From the NCBI RefSeq assembly GCF_005869225.1, contig NZ_SWFP01000008.1:310001-374000 (forward strand): a stretch of DNA of 64,000 bases, in the 5' to 3' direction. Shown piece by piece: positions 36,919 through 46,500 of this stretch. This DNA comes from Dyadobacter bucti (GTDB lineage: Bacteria > Bacteroidota > Bacteroidia > Cytophagales > Spirosomataceae). A program made the translations under genes and the position numbers. Each line of letters opens with the position of its first letter. Within the stretch, counting starts at the first letter, position 1. Below the pieces are notes generated by a model. The model was given only the letters and a program-made list of their open reading frames with translations, had not been told where the DNA came from and searched no databases.

Positions 36919-36949
36919 AAAGGAGCTGCCGGAAGGTGGCTCCTTTTTT
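36919..36949 (+). terminator. Terminator of asd
   Basis: Stem AAAGGAGCTGCC / GGTGGCTCCTTT (with two G-U pairs) and six T. It overlaps the last two bases of the convergent nuoD gene, so the two transcripts meet here. Confidence 0.75.
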
Positions 36950-38165
36950 AGCGGTCTACCTCGCCCATTACCACGTCGATAGACCCGATAATAGCGACCA
37001 GATCGGCCAATAATGCTCCTTTTGACATTTCACCAATCACTGACAGATTATTGAACGAACAGGCCCGGGCCTTGCAGCGAACCGGAATATCCGACCGCCC
37101 GTCAGTCCGGAAGAAGAAGCCGAGCTCGCCCTTCGGGTTTTCCGCACGAACGTAAAAATCCATCGCTTTCGGGCGGATCTTTTTGGGCACAACTGCCTGA
37201 GGATCAAAACCGCGGGTACGTTTATAGTCGCCGGTTAGCTGAACCAGACTTTGTTCAATCAGCTTCAAAGATTCCTGACATTCCACTACCCTGACCCAGG
37301 TACGGTCCCAGCAATCGCCGACGGTTCCCATTTTGCCTTCGCCTATCGGCACTTCAAAGTCGAGTTCGGGATATACCGAATAGCCGTCCACTTTCCTCAG
37401 ATCATAGCGCAGCCCGGATCCCCTCAGCATAGGCCCCGTGCAGCCATAATTAATTGCGACGGGCATTGGAAGAACACCTACATTGGCCGTACGCTGAATA
37501 AATATTTTATTGTCGACCACCAGCTGTTGTAACTCGGCCAGTTTTGGTTTCAGGTATTGTATAAATTCCAGGCAACGTTCTTCAAAGCCAACCGGCAAAT
37601 CATAGAATAACCCACCGATCCAGATGTAATTGTAAAGCATTCTGGCTCCGCAGGTCCATTCCAGCAAACGCAGTATCTGTTCGCGGTCACGCATCATCCA
37701 TAAAAATGGAGTATAGGCTCCGATATCCATTGCATAAGTGCCTAATGCAACAAAATGGGAAGCCAGCCGGTTGAGCTCGGCAACCACTACCCGTATATAT
37801 TCTATCCTTTTGGGAATATCATTCTCGATGCCCAACATACGTTCCACACCCATCACATACGCATGTTCCGAGTTCATAGCCGCAACGTAATCCATCCGGT
37901 CTACATAGGGTATGATTTGATTGAAAGGGAGTGCCTCGGCGTGCTTTTCAAAACAACGGTGCAGGTAGCCAAGGTGCGGCACTACATCGACGACCACTTC
38001 GCCGTCAGTAACTACTTCCAGCCGAAGAACACCGTGGGTAGACGGATGCTGCGGACCCATATTTAATACCATTTCTTCAGTACGAAGATTTTCGGAGTTG
38101 TATTTTGTGGGAACCGAAACGCTTAGATATTCTGGACGGTATTCGTACTGGATAGAATTGCTCAT
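36948..38165 (-). CDS. nuoD: NADH-quinone oxidoreductase subunit D, isolated from the nuo operon
   Basis: A 405-residue subunit of the peripheral arm of complex I, near the quinone site. Hallmarks are LNMGPQHPSTHGVLRLEV (about 34-51), HLGYLHRCFEKHAE, and the C-terminal end DVVMGEVDR. No nuoA, B, C, E or other subunit gene is within the window on either side. The gene begins 5 bp after the stop of a GHL10 glycoside hydrolase gene on the same strand, so they are probably co-transcribed, an unusual pairing. It could be the only nuoD copy with the operon split, or a second copy. Confidence 0.95.
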   Translation of the reverse strand: MSNSIQYEYRPEYLSVSVPTKYNSENLRTEEMVLNMGPQHPSTHGVLRLEVVTDGEVVVDVVPHLGYLHRCFEKHAEALPFNQIIPYVDRMDYVAAMNSEHAYVMGVERMLGIENDIPKRIEYIRVVVAELNRLASHFVALGTYAMDIGAYTPFLWMMRDREQILRLLEWTCGARMLYNYIWIGGLFYDLPVGFEERCLEFIQYLKPKLAELQQLVVDNKIFIQRTANVGVLPMPVAINYGCTGPMLRGSGLRYDLRKVDGYSVYPELDFEVPIGEGKMGTVGDCWDRTWVRVVECQESLKLIEQSLVQLTGDYKRTRGFDPQAVVPKKIRPKAMDFYVRAENPKGELGFFFRTDGRSDIPVRCKARACSFNNLSVIGEMSKGALLADLVAIIGSIDVVMGEVDR

Positions 38166-38170
38166 AGCAT

Positions 38171-39739
38171 TTAAAATCTTACTAATTTCTGATCATGGAC
38201 TTCAACGCGTAAAGGCCCTATTGGTCGCCCCTCGTTGTGCAGCCTGTCCACTGCCGTGACATAATAAACATACCTTTGTCCGCTTTCAGCATTGAGGTCT
38301 ACAAAACGTTCCCCATCATAACACATACCGATAATACGCCGGGGATCATGGGCAGTAGCCTTTTCGTCGGCCGAAAAACGATAAATCACATAATACCACG
38401 CGCGCTCTCCATCCGCAGCTGGATCCGATTTTTCCCAAGTCAGTTCGATACCCCGTGACAGCAAAGTAGCTTTAAGGCTCTTAGGGGACAAAGGGGGGAT
38501 TTTATCCTTCCACGGCATAGTCGGAACCAAAGCCGGATACCTGAAAAAATCCCTTCGCAGCGAATCCACAAAACCCAGGCTATTGGCCCGCAGCGACCTT
38601 GAACTAAAAAAAATGGAACCGTCTGTCTCGCTTTCCCTGGCATACCGGATCTGGTTTGGAATCTCGGAAGGATTGGCCCAGTGCGTATCTTTATCCTTAT
38701 AACCCACTCGGTAAGCGCCGGTTCCGATATACAAATGCCGCCCGTTGCTATTTTCCACCCACCAGTCGACCAGGTTTTTATAAGGTACTTTTCCAAAACC
38801 CGATGAAAAATAGATCTGTGGCGCGATATAGTCCATCCAACCCTCCTTTACCCATTTGCGGCTGTCAGCAAAGAGGTCATCATAAGAAGCTAATGCTCCA
38901 TAGGTATTTGAACCCTCGGGATCGGTACCTTTATTTCTCCAGACTCCAAAAGGGCTGATCCCAAATTTCAGTCTCGGGTTTACAGCTGTAAGTGCGTCAT
39001 GGATCTGTTTGACCAGCAGATCGATATTATGTCTTCTCCAGTCAGCCTTTTTCGCATATCCAGCACCGTATTTCCTGAAGGTTTCATCGTCCTGAATAAC
39101 CTGTCCGGGAGCGGCATACGGATAGAAGTAATCGTCAAAATGTATGCCGTCTATATCATAGTTTTTAGCAACGTTTACAGTTATATCTGTAATAAACTGA
39201 CGCACCTCGGGAATACCAAAATTAAAAAGCTTATACCCGTCGTAGCTTAAAATCCATTCGGGATGTGTACGGCTGATGTTGTCGGAAGAAACACTGGTGG
39301 ATGATTTGTGCACCAGCCGGTTCAGGTTGAGCCACGCATGAAATTCGAGCCCACGTCTGTGCGACTCATCGATCATGAAATCCAGAGGGTCCCATAATGG
39401 TTCCGGTTGTTTTCCCTGGCGGCCTGTCAGCCACTCCGACCAGGGCTCCGGGCTTTTAGCATAAAATGCATCTCCGGCCGCGCGAACTTGGACAAATACT
39501 GCATTCATGCCATTTTTTTTATGAAAATCAAGAAGCGATGTGAATTCTTCCTGTTGCTCGCCTGGTATGAGATTTTTACTGCTGGGCCAGTCAATGTTAT
39601 CGACAGTAGCAATCCAAACAGCTCTGAATTCTCTCTTAGGAGGCAAAACGTCTTCGGTTTCTGCAGATTGCGCAATGCAACTTTCCATCAAAAACATCAT
39701 GATCGTAAAGGAAAGCACAACTATTCTAATTTTTCTCAC
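38171..39739 (-). CDS. Family 10-type glycosyl hydrolase-like (GHL10) secreted protein
   Basis: A 522-residue exported protein. After a signal peptide it contains the GHL10 (former DUF187) domain: KREFRAVWIATVDNIDWPSS, VFVQVRAAGDAFYAKSPEPWSEWLTG and GIHFDDYFYPY, with acidic residues suited to catalysis. The C-terminal part is a fibronectin type III-like domain (about 415-510). In Bacteroidota these proteins are usually envelope hydrolases of uncertain substrate, sometimes linked to peptidoglycan. It lies 5 bp upstream of nuoD. Confidence 0.9.
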   Translation of the reverse strand: MRKIRIVVLSFTIMMFLMESCIAQSAETEDVLPPKREFRAVWIATVDNIDWPSSKNLIPGEQQEEFTSLLDFHKKNGMNAVFVQVRAAGDAFYAKSPEPWSEWLTGRQGKQPEPLWDPLDFMIDESHRRGLEFHAWLNLNRLVHKSSTSVSSDNISRTHPEWILSYDGYKLFNFGIPEVRQFITDITVNVAKNYDIDGIHFDDYFYPYAAPGQVIQDDETFRKYGAGYAKKADWRRHNIDLLVKQIHDALTAVNPRLKFGISPFGVWRNKGTDPEGSNTYGALASYDDLFADSRKWVKEGWMDYIAPQIYFSSGFGKVPYKNLVDWWVENSNGRHLYIGTGAYRVGYKDKDTHWANPSEIPNQIRYARESETDGSIFFSSRSLRANSLGFVDSLRRDFFRYPALVPTMPWKDKIPPLSPKSLKATLLSRGIELTWEKSDPAADGERAWYYVIYRFSADEKATAHDPRRIIGMCYDGERFVDLNAESGQRYVYYVTAVDRLHNEGRPIGPLRVEVHDQKLVRF

Positions 39740-40068
39740 TATCTAACCAATGCAAAATGTTAATCCGATCAAAGTAACGTAATTTGGAACAAAGTTAGCC
39801 GAGAACCACCTTAATTTCATACAAACAGGGTTTGATTTGCAGTATTCAAGCTTATTTACCCGTTTGAAAGCATTCTTGGCATTGTTATATTTTGGTTCTG
39901 AAAATGCAGATAGTGCTTCAACACAGGCCAAATAAACATGCAACGGATTGTTGTAATTGTGAATAATTTTTCTGCATATTTATTGTGTAATTACAAGGAT
40001 TTTTGTGATTTAAAACCAACCAAGGTTGTCGCCATTACCCTAATAAACGTTTAAACCTGTATCCCATA
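39740..40068. other. Intergenic region between GHL10 gene and glycogen synthase gene
   Basis: A 329-bp AT-rich stretch between divergent genes. It holds no convincing gene. A modest inverted repeat TTGTAATT / AATTACAA lies at 39951-39958 and 39989-39996, 73 bp before the glycogen synthase start. Both divergent promoters should lie in this region, but no exact TTTG/TAnnTTTG pair is found. Confidence 0.4.
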
Positions 40069-41883
40069 TTGGAACCATTTGTCAAAACCACTAAGAAGAA
40101 CGTCCTGTTTGAAATTGCATGGGAGGTTTGTAATCAAGTTGGAGGAATTTATACTGTAATCAGGACCAAAGTCCCGGCGATGGTTGAGAAGTGGGAAGAC
40201 AACTACTTTTTACTTGGCCCATATTTCGAAAAGAAGGCATCGTCAGAATTTGAGATTATCACCGACCTGGACGACTCCCCGGCCGGACGGATCGTGAAGC
40301 GGATGCGTGAGATGGGTTACACCGTATACTATGGCTACTGGCTGGTGACCGGCAAGCCGCGCGTAGTGCTTTTTGACCTCGAAAGCATTGCAAAAGAACT
40401 GGATACAATAAAATTCAACCTGTGGGATCGCAGCCGGATTCCTACAATCAACGTTGAGCACCTGGTTAATCAGACGCTTTGTTTTGGTGAAATGGTACGG
40501 ATTTTCTTGAAAGAATATGCCGAAGAAAATGCGAAGCGCGAAGAGATTTACGCTCAGTTTCACGAATGGATGGCAAGCAGCGGCCTGCCCGATCTAAAAC
40601 GTGACAACGTCAAGATCGCCATGACATTCACTACCCATGCCACTATGCTGGGCCGCTATCTTGCGCAGAATGTCAGCGGGTTTTATAGCAAGCTTCCATT
40701 TTTCGACTGGGAACAGGAAGCCAAAAACTATGGTATTCTCGCCCAATGTTCCATAGAACGGCAGGCAGCCCTGAGTGCGCATGTACTGACCACTGTAAGC
40801 GACGTTACCGCCCGGGAGTGTGAAGTGTTTTTGGGTAGGATGCCCGACCTCGTTACGCCTAACGGCTTGAATGTAGTCCGTTTTCAGGCCGTACATGAGT
40901 TTCAAAATCTTCATTTAAAATATAAAGAGCGTATACACGAGTTTGTTCTGGGGCATTTCTTTCCCAGCTATTCTTTTGATCTGGATAAAACGCTCTACTT
41001 TTTTACCTCGGGCCGGTACGAATACAGTAACAAGGGTTACGATCTTACACTGGAAGCACTTGCACGTCTCAACTGGAAAATGGTCCAGGCCAATATGGAC
41101 ACAACGGTGGTGATGTTCATTGTTACAAAACAACCCTACTATTCCGTTAATCCCGACGTGTTGCAATCGCGGGCGGTTTTAAACGAGTTGCAGGAGACTT
41201 GCAGGGCCATTGAAAAAGAAGTAGGAGAAAAACTTTTCCTTGCAACCGCTTCCGGCGCAGACCATAAAATGCCCGACCTGAACAATTTTGTGGACGAATA
41301 TTGGCGCCTCCGTTTGAGACGGACGATCCAAAGCTGGAAAACGGAAAAGCTTCCGGCATTTGTTACCCACGATCTGAAGGAAGAAGATGGTATCACCGAT
41401 TTCTGCAAAAAAGCTAACCTGATCAATAATGAACGCGACAGGGTGAAAATCGTTTATCACCCCGATTTCATTTCGTCCACCAACCCGCTTTTTGGGCTTG
41501 ATTACGGGCAGTTTGTCCGTGGCTGTCATTTGGGGGTGTTCCCGAGCTATTACGAACCATGGGGTTATACGCCGCTGGAATGCGTTGTTCGGGGTGTTCC
41601 TACAGTAACAAGCGACTTGTCAGGTTTCGGGGATTATATCATGCAGATTATGCGTGATTATGAAAACCGGGGAATCTACGTGATCAACAGAAAATCACAG
41701 AATTACTCTCAGGCTGCCGATCAGATGGCCGATATTTTGTTCAAATTCGTAAAAATGCAGCGCCGCGACCGCATTATGCAGCGCAACCGGGTCGAAAACA
41801 TTTCTGACGTTTTTGACTGGATGAATCTGCGGTCTTATTACGATACAGCGCATGATCTCGCTGCGAAGAGGAGGAAGCCTTAA
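40069..41883 (+). CDS. Glycogen synthase (GT3-like)
   Basis: A 604-residue glycosyltransferase resembling eukaryotic glycogen synthase, which uses UDP-glucose, rather than bacterial GlgA. The N-terminal segment NVLFEIAWEVCNQVGGIYTVI (about 11-31) and the C-terminal acidic motif FPSYYEPWGYTPLECVVRG (about 490-508) are typical. The frame begins with TTG at 40069 (MEPF); there is no in-frame ATG between this codon and the previous in-frame stop at 40006, so a non-ATG start is needed. The gene is followed by a terminator. Confidence 0.92.
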   Translation: MEPFVKTTKKNVLFEIAWEVCNQVGGIYTVIRTKVPAMVEKWEDNYFLLGPYFEKKASSEFEIITDLDDSPAGRIVKRMREMGYTVYYGYWLVTGKPRVVLFDLESIAKELDTIKFNLWDRSRIPTINVEHLVNQTLCFGEMVRIFLKEYAEENAKREEIYAQFHEWMASSGLPDLKRDNVKIAMTFTTHATMLGRYLAQNVSGFYSKLPFFDWEQEAKNYGILAQCSIERQAALSAHVLTTVSDVTARECEVFLGRMPDLVTPNGLNVVRFQAVHEFQNLHLKYKERIHEFVLGHFFPSYSFDLDKTLYFFTSGRYEYSNKGYDLTLEALARLNWKMVQANMDTTVVMFIVTKQPYYSVNPDVLQSRAVLNELQETCRAIEKEVGEKLFLATASGADHKMPDLNNFVDEYWRLRLRRTIQSWKTEKLPAFVTHDLKEEDGITDFCKKANLINNERDRVKIVYHPDFISSTNPLFGLDYGQFVRGCHLGVFPSYYEPWGYTPLECVVRGVPTVTSDLSGFGDYIMQIMRDYENRGIYVINRKSQNYSQAADQMADILFKFVKMQRRDRIMQRNRVENISDVFDWMNLRSYYDTAHDLAAKRRKP

Positions 41884-41904
41884 TTATGAGTTTTTATATT
41901 GGAG

Positions 41905-41934
41905 AAGCCGGTTAGCGTTTGTTGGCCGGCTTTT
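41905..41934. terminator. Terminator after glycogen synthase gene
   Basis: Stem AAGCCGG / CCGGCTT with four T, 22 bp after the stop codon and just before the end of the convergent PIN gene. Confidence 0.7.
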
Positions 41935-41938
41935 GTTC

Positions 41939-42337
41939 TTAAAAATCTACAAGGCGGATTATTTCTTTATACAACTTAAAATTCTCGTCCACAGACATTA
42001 TTGGAATTGACTCAACATAGGCAGTCGCGAGAAGGAGTCGATCAAAAGGATCTTTATGATTAGCCAGCAAGGGAATGGACCCGTATTTGGCAATATGGTC
42101 TGATTTTAAAGGTATTACCTCAAAACCATCCTCGGAAAGGATTTCATATAATTCACTTATGTCCAAAGGAAGTTAAGGAAGCTTTCCTATCTTTTGTTTG
42201 ATCGCTATTTCCAAAATACTTATTTGAGAAACTGCTATCGGATTTGAAGTCAATAGTATCCTTACCTCCGCGGGCAATTTTGATGGAGATATAATAGCCC
42301 AAATAAGAATCTGAGTGTCGGCGAGATATTTTTGCAT
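41939..42337 (-). pseudogene. VapC-type PIN-domain toxin interrupted by an in-frame TAA
   Basis: From the ATG at 42337 the frame runs MQKYLADTQILIWAII through ILEIAIKQKIGKLP, meets TAA at codon 55 (42175-42173), then goes on in the same frame as LPLDISELYE to the normal end at 41939. The uninterrupted protein would be 132 residues, a normal PIN length. All catalytic acids expected for the fold are present on either side of the stop (Asp 7, Glu 43, Asp 96/99, Asp 117). A single change of GAA to TAA explains it. The start directly follows the antitoxin stop (TAAATG). A fragment starting at the TTG at 42166 would lack Asp 7 and Glu 43, so it should be inactive. Confidence 0.87.
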
Positions 42338-42571
42338 TTACATATAATCCTTTAGATCATCCAGTGGCTGGTTGAAATCATCAGGAATACTGTAGCCTTT
42401 ATTTGCATGACTTCCTAGGACAACCCCCTTTTTTGGCGAATTAGGTTCAGTATGGGACTTCGTCGCCTCTTCCATAAACAATACAACAACCTCCGATTTC
42501 CTGGTGGTTGGCGGTGTCTCAGTAAATGTTAAAACACCATTTTCATAAATTCCCTTAATAGCTGTGTACAT
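42338..42571 (-). CDS. Antitoxin of the PIN toxin pair (AF2212/DUF104-like)
   Basis: A 77-residue protein. The N-terminus MYTAIKGIYENGVLTFTE (1-18) has the look of DUF104/AF2212-like antitoxin strands; the C-terminus is GYSIPDDFNQPLDDLKDYM, a flexible acidic end suited to binding a toxin. Its stop codon abuts the ATG of the PIN gene, the layout of a type II pair. The antitoxin frame is intact. Confidence 0.75.
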   Translation of the reverse strand: MYTAIKGIYENGVLTFTETPPTTRKSEVVVLFMEEATKSHTEPNSPKKGVVLGSHANKGYSIPDDFNQPLDDLKDYM

Positions 42572-42704
42572 AATTAGCGCAATCGTGTTTAATCAAATCT
42601 AACAAAAATCTACATTAAGATTTGTCTTGCAAGCAAGTATATTTTCATCGTTTTGTTGATATGATTACCTTCACTTCCGATTAAATACACTCATAGCTTA
42701 TAAA

Positions 42705-43547
42705 ATGAATTACATAGAAGTTGAATTGAAACTTGAACCGGATTACTCGGAAATATTGATGGCGGAACTGGGAGAGGCGGGCTTTGAATCGTTTGTGGAA
42801 ACGGACGAAGGGTTGCTAGCATATATCCCGGAAAATGATTTTGATGAAAATGAACTGAATAAACTGACAGCCAAATACCAGGATTTAACGGCAATAGCCG
42901 CAACCTGGAAATCGTTAGAAAGAAGGAACTGGAACGAGGAGTGGGAAAAAAGCTACGAACCGATCGAGGTGAGTAATCAGGTGAGGGTTCGAGCAACTTT
43001 TCATGAACCGGACCCGTCTTTTAAATACGATCTTCTGATCCAGCCGAAAATGTCGTTCGGTACCGGTCACCACGAAACTACCTGGCTGGTAATGAACGAA
43101 CAACTCAGTCTTCCACATCAGGGTTTTTCAGTAATGGATGTCGGCTGCGGAACAGGAATTCTGGCGATTTTGGCCTCCAAGCTAGGTGCAACTCACATAC
43201 TGGGATTTGATATCGATGAGTGGGCCGTGGAAAATACCCGGGAAAATTTTTCAATGAACAATCTGCCTTCCAAAACAGAGGTTTTCCAGGGAACGATTAC
43301 CGAAGTTCAGAAAGGCCAGGTTTTTGACGGAATACTAGCCAACATCAACCGCAATATCCTGCTCGCCGAAATCCCGACTTACGTCTCGCACCTGAAAGAT
43401 GGAGGATGGCTGGTAGTGAGTGGTTTTTATGAAACAGATCAGGTTGATATTGAACGTTGTGCAGAAGAAAATAACCTTAAAAAGATCAGGTCGAATACAC
43501 GTAATCAATGGGCCTGCGTTGTATTTGAGAAATTGAATAATAGCTAG
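42705..43547 (+). CDS. prmA: Ribosomal protein L11 methyltransferase
   Basis: A 280-residue enzyme that methylates ribosomal protein L11 with S-adenosylmethionine. The N-terminal domain (1-110) recognises L11; the methyltransferase domain has MSFGTGHHETTWL (about 113-125), VMDVGCGTGILAILASKLGA (about 143-162) and GILANINRNIL (the NxN-type active-site motif). A 27-bp gap to the next gene in the same direction suggests co-transcription. Confidence 0.96.
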   Translation: MNYIEVELKLEPDYSEILMAELGEAGFESFVETDEGLLAYIPENDFDENELNKLTAKYQDLTAIAATWKSLERRNWNEEWEKSYEPIEVSNQVRVRATFHEPDPSFKYDLLIQPKMSFGTGHHETTWLVMNEQLSLPHQGFSVMDVGCGTGILAILASKLGATHILGFDIDEWAVENTRENFSMNNLPSKTEVFQGTITEVQKGQVFDGILANINRNILLAEIPTYVSHLKDGGWLVVSGFYETDQVDIERCAEENNLKKIRSNTRNQWACVVFEKLNNS

Positions 43548-43574
43548 CTATTCAAAGCAAAAGTCAGCAAATCC

Positions 43575-46500
43575 ATGAGAATCATACGTTTCGCTTTACT
43601 TTTATCCTTCATCATACTTCTTGGGAAAACTGCATCGGCTCAAAACCTGAAGTTATCAGACGATCCGGGCCAGTTTGTGGTGCAGCTTCGCAAGCTCATC
43701 GACGGAGGCCGGAACCCACAGTATGTCCGAGCAGCAGCTCAGCTGGACAGTATCTGGATGTCCTCGGTGAACACCTCCCAGCAGGCGAAATTTATCAGCA
43801 TTGTAAAAACGCAGATACAGAAAGGACAAAAAGCGGGACCGGTTATGTTTCTGTTGATCAAAAATACGCACTCATTTGCAAAACAATCCCCTGAAAATCT
43901 GGATGGTTTTCTGGAACTGGCTGCCAGATCCGGTGAAAAGTATGATGGAAAAACATTGCAAAAAGTGCTGGAAACGGTCAGGACGATCACAGAAACCAAT
44001 AAACTGTACGCTGCCAACTACAATTCCCTTTATTTACTAAGCGGCACTTATAAATATCGTTTTGATACAACCAATGCCCAGACAGCCAATACAGAAGCTG
44101 CAGTAGCGGCCGCCAATGACAGCTGGGACACCCCTGTCGATTCCAATTTTGTTGTTGCGCCAAAATCCAATCCGTTACCCATAGTTTCGGGTGCTTTGGT
44201 GGATCTGCAGAACGCTACGTTTGCTATGGTAGCGGCTGGCGACTCGGTAGTTTTCGGTCCTAGTAATGGCACAGTCTCATTGCAGAACGGAATTTTTGTG
44301 GGCAAAAACGGAAAATTTAGCTGGCAGGTAATCGGAGATTCGTCAATTTACGCGGATCTCGACACTTACTCTTTCAATATTTCGCAGCCGAAAATTGTGG
44401 CTGAAAATGTCACGTTCCACTATGACGAAAAACTGGCAGCACCTATTAAAGGAACGATGGAGTACCGGAGTGTAAAAAAAATAAAAGGCCAGTCGGCACC
44501 CTATCCACGGTTTATTTCCAATGGAATTGACGCCCGGTTGAAAGACACCAGAAAAAGCATTGATTATAAAGGCGGCTTTTCACTGATAGGAACAGCTATG
44601 TATAGTTCTTCACTCAGCGATCAGAATTCAACCGTGTCGGTGAAGTACAAGGATAAACCTGCATTTAAGGCACTTAGTAAGAAGTTCGCATTGAAAGATT
44701 CTGTGATTACTTCTGGTTTCGCAATATTTTCAATGCCTCTGGGAAGTGATTCGTTGTACCATCCCGGCGTTACTTTCTCTTACCATGACGATGAAGGGCT
44801 CGTAAAACTGGGCCGGGCCGATAAAACAGATTACGCGCCTCTGCCTTACCAGGATTCCTACCATAAAATGAATATCTGGTCTCAGGCTATGAGATGGAAA
44901 TTTCCCAATGACAAAGTTGAATTTCTTCGCATAGACGGCAAGCAGGTCGTTCCGGTTAAGCTTGAATCTTTTGATTATTTCAAAAAAGAAAAATTCAAAG
45001 GTATCAGCCAGGAATATGGTTTTCAACCGCTTAATATGGCCGCCAACTATCAGCAAACCACCAAGAAATCAGCATTCCTTGCAGAAGAACTGGCCGCCAA
45101 ATTCAAACAGAATCCGAAAATCGTAAGAAAAACACTGGAGCGCCTGACACTGGAAGATTATTTCATTTACAACAAAGCCACAGACGAATTTTCACTGGCA
45201 AAAAAAGGGATATTGTGGGTTTTGGCCAATCTGGATAAGGCAGATTACGATAATTTCCAGGTCGTTTCCCAATTTACAGCCAACGATGAGATTGCCAATG
45301 CGACCATCTACCTTCCGGATACCATGCTTACCGTTTTGGGGGTTGATCGTTTCGTGGTAAGCGATTCCCTGAAAATATATGCCGTTCCGGCGGATAAAAA
45401 GCTGGTGATCGGACGCAACAGGAGTTTCTCGCTGAACGGACAAATGGTGGCGTCTAACTACCAGTTTCGTGGCCAGAATGTAAAGTTTGACTATAATCAG
45501 TTCTTTGTGAACGTCCCGCCTTCGGATTCCATCACTTTTACACCGCGCGAAAAATTCGCCAAAGGTCAGAAAGGCGAAGTAGGCGGGCACGTGAAGTACG
45601 AAAAGGGCGGGACCTTCTATCTGAGTGACCCAAAGAATAAATCCGGGAATCAGAAAGGGATCAAAAAGTCGCCGCGACTGGTTGTCCCCGATGGTATGAT
45701 CGTCTATTTCGATCAGCCCGAGCGCGGGACTGTTTTGTATCCCCGCGAGGTTTTTTTCAAAATCCCCAAAATCGATATGGACGGGCTGGACCAGCGCGAT
45801 GTGATTTTTGAAGGAACTTTCAATTCAAACGGCATCCTCCCTCCTATTCAGACGATCCTGAAAAGCATGCCCGACAACTCACTGGGCTTTGAATACAAAG
45901 CTCCGCCGGTAGATATGAAATTGTATGAAGGCAAGGCTACGGCCAGATTTACCGATACGCTTACCATGGATAACAGTGGTCTGCATTCCAAAGCAATCCT
46001 GAAATACCAATCTGCTTCCATGACCGCCAAGAACATTCTGCTCACTTCCGATTCTCTGATGGCATCCGGGGATGTGGCCAGCATTAAGGAGGCAACGATC
46101 GGCAAGGGCTACTTTCCGGCAGTGGAATTGAAGGATTATGCGCTAAAATGGTATCCCAATGCAGACAGCATGTTTATTAATACGCAGGGCAAATCGTTCG
46201 CTTTTTATAAAGGAACAACAAATCTTGAGGGTAGCCTATTGCTTCGTTCCACAGGATTATATGGCAGCGGAAAACTGAAACGGGCGGATTCCGAGCTATC
46301 TTCCCCAGATATCAAATTTAACAAAGACGGCTTTCTGGCGAACCGGTCGCAGTTTTCTATCAACAGCGGCGATGCAAAATCCGGCAAAAAACTGCTGACA
46401 GGAAATAACGTAAATATCGATTTTAACTTCAAAACCGGCGTCGCCAATTTCCTGACCGACGAAACCGGTTTCGGCAGCGATTCCTCGGGTATGCAGATCC

